Shown here in pieces: positions 58,199 through 64,000 of a stretch of 64,000 nt of DNA. Numbering within the stretch: the first letter of the stretch is position 1; every line of letters starts with the position of its first letter. This DNA is from Streptomyces cacaoi (GTDB lineage Bacteria > Actinomycetota > Actinomycetes > Streptomycetales > Streptomycetaceae), in assembly GCF_006539165.1 (NCBI RefSeq), contig NZ_BJMM01000033.1, forward strand, positions 1 to 64,000, given 5' to 3'. The notes under the pieces are model-generated. The model was given only the letters and a program-made list of their open reading frames with translations. It had not been told where the DNA came from and made no database searches. The position numbers were made by a program, and so were the translations under genes.

Positions 58199-58569
58199 CT
58201 TCCGGTCCGGGCACGCACGACCACCCACCCGGCAACGGACGCGAGCCGTCGCCGGACGCCTCCGGCCGCGGCGTCGAGACCCTCGTCCGCGTTCTGCGCG
58301 CGCTGCCGCTGCTGGCGCTGCACGTGCCGGCCGCCGCCGGCGTCTTCTACGCGTACACGCTCACGCCGCAGGGCCGTTGGGACGAGAGCACGCTGACGGG
58401 CATCGAGACGGCCTGCTTCGTGACGGTGGTGTGCGCGGCGGCGGCCCTGGTCCCGCTGCTGGTGCGCGCGCTGCGCGGCTCCCTGACGTGGTGGTGGCCG
58501 GCGCCCGCCGCCGCGCTGCTGCTGGCCGGCGTGGCACGGTGGGTGTTCGTCGCGACGGCGTATCCCTGA
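58195..58569 (+). CDS. Small membrane protein, possible partner or immunity protein
   Basis: A 124-residue protein with about 40 polar residues followed by three hydrophobic segments (about 42-60, 73-92 and 98-117). The GTG start overlaps the stop of the lytic-transglycosylase-like gene in a GTGA, so the two are made together. A membrane immunity protein against a cell-wall-acting effector, or a secretion accessory, are the natural options; neither is shown. Confidence 0.65.
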   Translation: MTSGPGTHDHPPGNGREPSPDASGRGVETLVRVLRALPLLALHVPAAAGVFYAYTLTPQGRWDESTLTGIETACFVTVVCAAAALVPLLVRALRGSLTWWWPAPAAALLLAGVARWVFVATAYP

Positions 58570-58618
58570 CGCGGCGCCCCGGCGCCCGGCCGCGCACCGG
58601 GCGGGGGACGTGCGGGCC

Positions 58619-59506
58619 TCACCCGGCGTCCGGTCCGGGCTGCTCCGGCAGGAGCCGGAGGAAGGCACGGGCCGCGGGTGACGTCCGCGCGGTGCGCCAT
58701 ACGGCCCGCACGGTGCGGGGCGGTACGGCGGGGGCCGGCACGGTGGAGACCCCGGACATCCGCGCGGCGGTGGCGGCCGGGACGAGGGCGGTGCCGAGCC
58801 CGCGGGCGACGAGCTGTTCGAGCAGCGCCATGGTGTCGGCCTCGTAGGCGACGGTGCGTTCGGCGCCTGCGGCGGCGAACGCCGCGTCGGTGTGCCGGCG
58901 GATTCCGGAGCCGAGCGGCATGTCGGCCATCTCCTCGCGCGCGAGCCGTTCGAGCGTCACCCGCGGCGCCCCGGCTAGCGGATGTCCCCGCGGGACGACG
59001 GCGACGAGTGCGTCGTCCGCGAGGTGCCGCCCGGTCAGGCCGCTCGGGAGCCCGCCCGGGGCCGTGTCGACGAAGGCGATGTCGCAGGCGTGCTCGCGCA
59101 CCTCGTGCAGCAGATCGCGGACCAGCCGGGCGCGGAGCGTGACCCGGACCCCGGGGTGGCGCTCCCGGTAGGTGGCGAGCAGGCCCGGAAGGTCCACGGC
59201 GGTGAGCGGGTTGATGGTGCCGACGACGAGCCGGCCGCGTATCTCGCTGCCGCCCGCGACGGCCTCGCCGCGGGCCCGCTCGGCGGCGGCCAGCGCTTCC
59301 CTGGCCGGGCCGAGGAACCCCTCCCCCGCCGGCGTGACCGACACCTGCCGGCTGGTGCGCTCGAACAGCCGGACGCCCAGCTCCTTTTCGAGCCGTGCGA
59401 TCTGGTCGCTGAGCGAGGACTGGACGACGAAGCAGCGGTGCGCGGCGCGGGTGAAGCTGCCGGTCTCGGCGACCGCGACGGCATAGGCGAGCTGGCGGAG
59501 TTCCAT
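58619..59506 (-). CDS. LysR-family transcriptional regulator
   Basis: A 295-residue regulator. The helix-turn-helix is at 1-60 (MELRQLAYAVAVAETGSFTRAA) and an effector-binding domain follows (about 90-290). I chose ATG 59506, the standard LysR start; the longer frame upstream codes low-complexity sequence. It is divergent from an MFS transporter with about 200 bp between them, so it probably controls that gene. Confidence 0.88.
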   Translation of the reverse strand: MELRQLAYAVAVAETGSFTRAAHRCFVVQSSLSDQIARLEKELGVRLFERTSRQVSVTPAGEGFLGPAREALAAAERARGEAVAGGSEIRGRLVVGTINPLTAVDLPGLLATYRERHPGVRVTLRARLVRDLLHEVREHACDIAFVDTAPGGLPSGLTGRHLADDALVAVVPRGHPLAGAPRVTLERLAREEMADMPLGSGIRRHTDAAFAAAGAERTVAYEADTMALLEQLVARGLGTALVPAATAARMSGVSTVPAPAVPPRTVRAVWRTARTSPAARAFLRLLPEQPGPDAG

Positions 59507-59708
59507 CCGTCCATCGTCGGCACCGATCGCTGCCATGGGAACCATCTGTTGGACCGATTCCGGTACGACGGAGGAGCATCGGACACACCGCGGCCCACCG
59601 CCCGCGCCTCCCTCCCGTCTCCCTCTCGGCCTCCGTCCCTGAACCCGTCCGCCCCCGAAGCCGTCCGCACCCCGGCCCCCGTTCCGCGTCTCCCGGAAGG
59701 ACTCGCCC

Positions 59709-61100
59709 GTGGTCTCCTCCCCCCAGCAGCAGCCGTCCCCCGTGCCGGGCCCCGACCCGGCAGTCGCACCCGGCGCGCGCGCACCCGGCGGGAACAGCCG
59801 GGGCGGAACGGCCGGAAACGCGGCGGCAGCTGGCGTAAGCGCCGGTCCGGGGCGCGGCACGGTGCTGCTGATGTCCGTGGCCGTCGGCCTGTGCGTGGCG
59901 GCCAACTACTACGCACAGCCCCTGCTGGACACCATCGCCCACGAGCTGGGGATGTCCTCCACCGCGGCGGCGTGGGTGGTGACCGTCGCCCAGGTCGGCT
60001 ACGCGCTGGGGCTGGTGTTCGTCCTGCCGCTGGGCGATCTGCTGGAGCGACGCCGCCTGGTGTGCGGGCTGACCCTGGCCACCGCCGCCTCCCTGGCGCT
60101 GACGGCCGTCGCGCCGGGCACCGGGGTGCTGCTGGCGGCCACCGCGCTGACCGGGCTGCTGTCGGTGACGGCGCAGGTCCTGGTGCCGTTCGCCGCCGAC
60201 CTCGCGGCCCCCGAACAGCGCGGCAGGATCGTCGGCAACGTGATGAGCGGGCTGGTGCTGGGCATGCTGCTGGCCCGTACCGTCTCCGGCCTCCTGTCCG
60301 GGGTCGCCGGCTGGCGCACGGTGTACTGGGCCGCGGCCGCCGTCATGCTGGCCCTCACCGCCGCGCTGCGCCGGATGCTCCCGCGGTACCGGGGCACGGC
60401 GGGCCTGCGCTACGGCCAACTGCTGCGCTCCACGGCCCGGTTGCTGTGGGAGGAGCCGGTGCTGCGGGTCCGCGCGGCGATCGGGCTGCTGGCCTTCGCC
60501 TGCTTCGGTGTGCTGTGGTCCTCGCTCGCCTTCCTGCTGGCCGGGCCCGGCTACGGCTGGTCGGACGGTGCGATCGGGCTGCTCGGCCTGGCCGGAGCGG
60601 CGGGCGCGGTCGCCGCACAGCTCGCCGGGCGGCTGGCCGACCGCGGCCGGACCACCCTGACCACCGGCGCCGGTGCGGTCCTGCTGCTCGGCTCCTGGGG
60701 CCTGCTGGCGCTGGGCGCGCACCAACTGGCCGCGCTGATCGCGGGAATCGTGCTTCTCGATCTGGCCCACCAGGGCGTGCACATCAGCAACCAGTCGCTG
60801 ATCTACGCCCTGCGCCCGGAGGCACGCGGACGCCTCACCTCCGCCTATATGACGTGCTACTTCGCGGGCGGCGCACTGGGCTCGGCGCTCGCCGGAGTGG
60901 TGTACTCCGGCGCCGGGTGGAACGGGGTGTGCGTGCTCGGCGCCGGCTTCGCCGTGCTGCTGTGTGTGCTGTGGGCCGCCGGGGTGCCCGCGGTCCGGCG
61001 CCGCTGGGAACAGCAGTCCGAGCTGACGGCGGTCCTCAACGCCACCCTCATGGCCGCGTGCGTCCTGCTGGCCGGCGCCCTGCTGATCCGCCTGCTCTGA
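59709..61100 (+). CDS. Major facilitator superfamily transporter
   Basis: A 463-residue transporter with about 12 membrane spans. ANYYAQPLLDTIAHELG opens the first transmembrane region and the loop after span 2-3 reads LGDLLERRRLV, as in drug/metabolite exporters of the YbcL/YnfM-like group. The first 50 residues are a Pro/Gly-rich tail, so a later start is possible. It is divergent from the LysR gene and probably regulated by it. Substrate unknown. Confidence 0.86.
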   Translation: MVSSPQQQPSPVPGPDPAVAPGARAPGGNSRGGTAGNAAAAGVSAGPGRGTVLLMSVAVGLCVAANYYAQPLLDTIAHELGMSSTAAAWVVTVAQVGYALGLVFVLPLGDLLERRRLVCGLTLATAASLALTAVAPGTGVLLAATALTGLLSVTAQVLVPFAADLAAPEQRGRIVGNVMSGLVLGMLLARTVSGLLSGVAGWRTVYWAAAAVMLALTAALRRMLPRYRGTAGLRYGQLLRSTARLLWEEPVLRVRAAIGLLAFACFGVLWSSLAFLLAGPGYGWSDGAIGLLGLAGAAGAVAAQLAGRLADRGRTTLTTGAGAVLLLGSWGLLALGAHQLAALIAGIVLLDLAHQGVHISNQSLIYALRPEARGRLTSAYMTCYFAGGALGSALAGVVYSGAGWNGVCVLGAGFAVLLCVLWAAGVPAVRRRWEQQSELTAVLNATLMAACVLLAGALLIRLL

Positions 61101-61136
61101 GCACGCGTCCCGGGTCCCCGGCCGACAGGACACACC

Positions 61137-61171
61137 GCCGGGGCCCGGCCGTACGACGACCGGGCCCCGGC
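61137..61171. terminator. Bidirectional stem-loop between convergent genes
   Basis: A perfect 12-bp stem (61137-61148 with 61160-61171) and an 11-nt loop lie between the MFS gene end (61100) and the convergent F420-type oxidoreductase end (61183). Confidence 0.75.
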
Positions 61172-61182
61172 AACGCGCCTGC

Positions 61183-62196
61183 TCAGCTTGCCAGTTGACC
61201 GATGATCTGCGTCCCGTACGCCTCGACGACCTCCTCCTTGGCGTCGTGCATGGCGTACACAGCGAACTGGTCGACGCCGAGCGCGGCGAGCTCCCGCAGG
61301 CGGGCGAGGTGCCGGGCGGGCGGGCCGATCAGACAGAACCGGTCGACGATGTCGTCCGGGACGAACGCCGTGTCCGGGTTCCCGGCGCGGCCGTGGTGCG
61401 CGTAGTCGTACCCCTCGCGCTCCTTGATGTACGCGGTGAGCGCGGCGGGGACGGCGTCGGAGTGTTCGCCGTAGCGGGCGACGAGGTCCGCGACGTGGTT
61501 GCCGACCATGCCGCCGAACCACCGGCACTGCTCGCGCGCGTGGGCGAGCGCGGCGGGCGTGTCCTCGCACACGTACGCGGGCGCCGCGACGCAGATCGTC
61601 ACCTCGCCCGGGTCCCGGCCCGCGTCGGCGGCGGCCTGCCGCACGGCGCGCACCATCCACGCCGTCAGCGCCGGGTCGGCCAGTTGCAGGATGAAGCCGT
61701 CCGCCTCCCGGCCGGTCAGCGCGAGCGCCTTGGGGCCGTAGCCCGCCATCCACACGGGCAGCCGGCCGTCCCGCACCCAGGGCAGCCGGACGGACGCGCC
61801 GTCTATCACCGTCTCGCGCCCCTCGGCCAGATCGCGGATCGCGGTCATGGCGCTGCCCAGTTGGGCGAGGGTCACCGGCGGACGCCCGGCCACCCGCATC
61901 GCCGAGTCGCCGCGGCCGATGCCGCACACGGTGCGGTTGCCGTACATCTCGTTCAGCGTGGCGAAGGTGGAGGCGGTGACCTCCCAGGCCCGGGTGGCCG
62001 GGTTGGTGACCATGGGGCCCACCGTCATCCGCCGGGTCCGCTCCAGGATCCGGCTGTGGATGACGTACGGCTCCTGCCACAGCACGGGCGAGTCGAACGT
62101 CCAGCCGTAGGAGAAGCCCCGCTCCTCGGCGCGGCACATCAGCTCGACGGTGGCCGAGCCCGGCGGATCGGTTTGCAGGACGAGTCCGAAGTCCAT
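61183..62196 (-). CDS. LLM-class F420-dependent oxidoreductase (hydantoinase-linked type)
   Basis: A 337-residue TIM-barrel oxidoreductase of the luciferase-like family, beginning MDFGLVLQTDPPG, with CGIGRGDSAMR and VWMAGYGPKALALTG as coenzyme-binding segments. A subgroup of these enzymes is regularly encoded beside dihydropyrimidinase genes, as here (17-bp gap). It probably acts in the same cyclic-amide breakdown route using coenzyme F420. The exact reaction is not known. Confidence 0.83.
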   Translation of the reverse strand: MDFGLVLQTDPPGSATVELMCRAEERGFSYGWTFDSPVLWQEPYVIHSRILERTRRMTVGPMVTNPATRAWEVTASTFATLNEMYGNRTVCGIGRGDSAMRVAGRPPVTLAQLGSAMTAIRDLAEGRETVIDGASVRLPWVRDGRLPVWMAGYGPKALALTGREADGFILQLADPALTAWMVRAVRQAAADAGRDPGEVTICVAAPAYVCEDTPAALAHAREQCRWFGGMVGNHVADLVARYGEHSDAVPAALTAYIKEREGYDYAHHGRAGNPDTAFVPDDIVDRFCLIGPPARHLARLRELAALGVDQFAVYAMHDAKEEVVEAYGTQIIGQLAS

Positions 62197-62213
62197 GGCG
62201 TACGCCCTCGCTC

Positions 62214-63614
62214 TCAGTCGATGAACTGGCAGGTACCGCGCGGCAGGTACTGCCCGTGTCCGGCCCGGCCGGTCCAGGTGCCGCGGTCGAGCACCGTCTC
62301 GCCCCGGGAGAGGACGGTCTCCACCCGCCCGGTGAGGCGCCGGCCCTCGTACGCCGAGTAGTCGACGTTCATGTGGTGCGTCTCGGCGGACAGGACCTGT
62401 TCGGCGTGCGGGTCGTAGAGGACGACGTCGGCGTCGGCGCCGGGCGCGAGTGTGCCCTTGCGGGGGTAGAGGCCGAACATCCGGGCGGGGGTGGCGCAGG
62501 CCAGGTCGATCCAGCGGCGCCGGCTCAACTTCCCGTCCACGACGGCCTGGTGGAGCAGATCCATGCGGTGCTCGACGCCGGGCATCCCGTTGGGGATCTT
62601 CGAGAAGTCGCCCCGGCCCAGCTCCTTCTGGCCCGTGAAGCAGAACGGGCAGTGGTCCGTGGAGACGACCTGGAGGTCGTCGGTGCGCAGCGCCCGCCAC
62701 AGCGCGGCCTGGTGCTCGCGGGGCCGCAGCGGTGTGCTGCACACGTACTTGGCGCCGCCGAAGTCGGGTTCGGCCAGCTCGTCGGTGCTCAGATAGAGAT
62801 ACTGCGGGCAGGTCTCGCCGAAGACGGGCAGGTCCATCCCGCGTGCGGCGGCGAGCTGTTCGACGGCCTCCTGGGCCGAGACGTGGACGATGTAGACCGG
62901 CGAGCCGGCCACCCGGGCGAGCTGCACGGCGCGGTGCGTGGCCTCGGCCTCCAGCAGCGCCTTGCGCACCTCGCCGTGGTGCCGCGGATCGGTCCGCCCG
63001 GCGGCGAGCGCCTGCTCGACGAGGACGTCGATGGCGATGCCGTTCTCCGCGTGCACCATCGGCAGACCGCCGTTGGCCGCCGCCCGCTGCATCGCGCGCA
63101 GGATCTGCCCGTCGTCGCTGTAGAAGACGTCCGGGTACGCCATGAACATCTTGAACGACGTGACACCTTCGCCGACGAGCGCGTCCATCTCCTTGAGGGT
63201 GCTCTCGTTCACATCGGAGAGGATCATGTGGAAGCCGTAGTCGACGGCGCACCGGCCGTCGGCCTTGGCGTGCCAGCGGTCCAGGCCCTCGCGCAGCGCC
63301 CGGCCCTTGGTCTGTACGGCGAAGTCGACGATCGTGGTGGTGCCGCCCCAGGCGGCGGCGCGGGTGCCGGTCTCGAAGTCGTCGGAGGAGAACGTCCCGC
63401 CGAACGGGAAGTCCATATGGGTGTGCGCGTCGACGCCGCCGGGGAGCACGTAGCGGCCGGTGGCGTCGATCTCCCGGTCGGCGGTGTACGCGGTGGCGGC
63501 GGCGCTGCGCCGGTCGGCGAGGGCGGCGATCCGGCCGTCCTCGATGAGCACATCGGCGTGGATCTCCTCGGCGGCGGTGACGACGAGCCCGCCGCGGATC
63601 ACGGTAGTGGTCAT
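62214..63614 (-). CDS. hydA: Dihydropyrimidinase / hydantoinase
   Basis: Opens the ring of dihydropyrimidines or hydantoins. The 466-residue amidohydrolase has the metal histidines in DAHTHMDFPFGG, the carboxylated lysine in SFKMFMAYP, VHAENG, IVHVS and STDHCPF, and GTLAPGADADVV near the C-terminus. Its start overlaps the aminotransferase stop by 4 bp. With the downstream F420-type oxidoreductase and upstream transaminase it forms a pyrimidine/hydantoin catabolic operon. Confidence 0.93.
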   Translation of the reverse strand: MTTTVIRGGLVVTAAEEIHADVLIEDGRIAALADRRSAAATAYTADREIDATGRYVLPGGVDAHTHMDFPFGGTFSSDDFETGTRAAAWGGTTTIVDFAVQTKGRALREGLDRWHAKADGRCAVDYGFHMILSDVNESTLKEMDALVGEGVTSFKMFMAYPDVFYSDDGQILRAMQRAAANGGLPMVHAENGIAIDVLVEQALAAGRTDPRHHGEVRKALLEAEATHRAVQLARVAGSPVYIVHVSAQEAVEQLAAARGMDLPVFGETCPQYLYLSTDELAEPDFGGAKYVCSTPLRPREHQAALWRALRTDDLQVVSTDHCPFCFTGQKELGRGDFSKIPNGMPGVEHRMDLLHQAVVDGKLSRRRWIDLACATPARMFGLYPRKGTLAPGADADVVLYDPHAEQVLSAETHHMNVDYSAYEGRRLTGRVETVLSRGETVLDRGTWTGRAGHGQYLPRGTCQFID

Positions 63615-64000
63615 GTGCGCTGCTCCCCTCGTCGGCCCGCCGTCAGCTGCGACTCGGCGGTGTGCAGGGCCTGTTCGAGGAGGGCCGCGCCCTCCTCGGC
63701 CTCGGCCTCGGTCAGGCTCAGCGGGGGCGCGATACGCAGCACGCTGTTGGTGGCGTGGCCGCCGCCCTTGCCGATGAGGAGGCCGCGCTCGCGTGCCGCC
63801 TCCAGTACGAGGGAGGCCGCCTCGGGCGAGGGCTCGTCGGTGCCGGGACGCACCAGCTCGACGCCGATCATCAGGCCCTTGCCGCGTACTTCGCGTACGA
63901 CGCCGAGCGGCCGGGCCGCGGCCCGCAGCCGCTCCAGGAGCCGGCCGCCGACGCGCCGGGCGTTGCCCTGGAGGTCGTGGTCGAGGAGGTGGGCGAGGTT
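63611..64000 (-). CDS. Class III aminotransferase, C-terminal part (cut by window edge)
   Basis: Only the last about 130 codons are in the window. VREVRGKGLMIGVELVRPG and NSVLRIAPPLSLTEAEAEEG are the C-terminal domain of a PLP-dependent class III (omega-amino acid type) aminotransferase; the PLP lysine lies outside. Coupled to hydA by a 4-bp overlap, it probably deaminates beta-alanine or a related omega-amino acid produced by ring opening. Confidence 0.85.
   Translation of the reverse strand, partial: NLAHLLDHDLQGNARRVGGRLLERLRAAARPLGVVREVRGKGLMIGVELVRPGTDEPSPEAASLVLEAARERGLLIGKGGGHATNSVLRIAPPLSLTEAEAEEGAALLEQALHTAESQLTAGRRGEQRT

Overview
The window is very GC-rich and almost fully coding. 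It uses many GTG starts and stop/start overlaps of the ATGA or GTGA type, carries DmdR1/IdeR-type iron boxes, an F420-type oxidoreductase and rare TTA (bldA) leucine codons. All of this points to a Streptomyces or close relative. No tRNA, rRNA, CRISPR array or insertion sequence was recognised.

Region 1 (20-15112, plus a transporter to 16469) is the edge of a polyketide cluster. The leftward genes encode a hydroxymalonyl-ACP (FkbH/I/J/K-type) set, one 2195-residue PKS module (KS-AT-KR-DH-ACP), an aryl-AMP ligase and a discrete carrier protein. The rightward genes encode a DegT-family aminotransferase and a NikD-like flavin oxidase with a candidate FAD-linking cysteine. Together the last four suggest a lysine-derived picolinate-type starter unit (inference). 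The first gene of each divergent arm carries a TTA codon. The cluster probably continues left of the window.

Region 2 (16737-21911) holds a YbdK-type ligase behind a 9-codon leader peptide, a CDP-glycerol-transferase-like gene frameshifted at a six-copy GGGAGCC repeat, and a STAND/TPR protein whose P-loop lacks its lysine.

Region 3 (22068-46949) is the most striking. It is a complete enterobactin-type siderophore system: entA-C-E-B-F, with an EntF whose adenylation pocket reads as the serine code. It also has a ferric-siderophore binding protein, two permeases and a Fes-type esterase. In addition it carries a glycosyltransferase and a fused four-domain ABC exporter arranged like iroB and iroC of salmochelin loci, and a full dTDP-L-rhamnose pathway (rmlA-B-D-C). 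The exporter, sugar and permease genes overlap or abut one another in one unit, and one iron box lies between the divergent glycosyltransferase and exporter genes. A second, consensus iron box precedes entA. The parsimonious reading is an iron-regulated, deoxysugar-decorated catecholate siderophore. An XRE regulator and two small proteins (35700-37591) sit between the two halves.

Region 4 (47085-56115) is accessory or housekeeping: an O-methyltransferase/TetR pair sharing a palindromic operator, an NmrA-type gene remnant, a secreted penicillin-acylase-family enzyme, a cysteine hydrolase, a DsbA-like protein, a GNAT protein, a GntR regulator with a palindromic site, and a PEBP/SCO6745-type pair.

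Region 5 (56362-58569) is a compact three-gene unit: a small ESX-like protein, a WXG-like/lytic-transglycosylase-like protein and a membrane protein, preceded by five 16-bp tandem repeats. It may be a type VII secretion-linked cell-wall hydrolase with a partner or immunity protein. Region 6 (58619-64000) holds a LysR/MFS divergent pair and a cyclic-amide (pyrimidine or hydantoin) catabolic operon that runs off the right edge.
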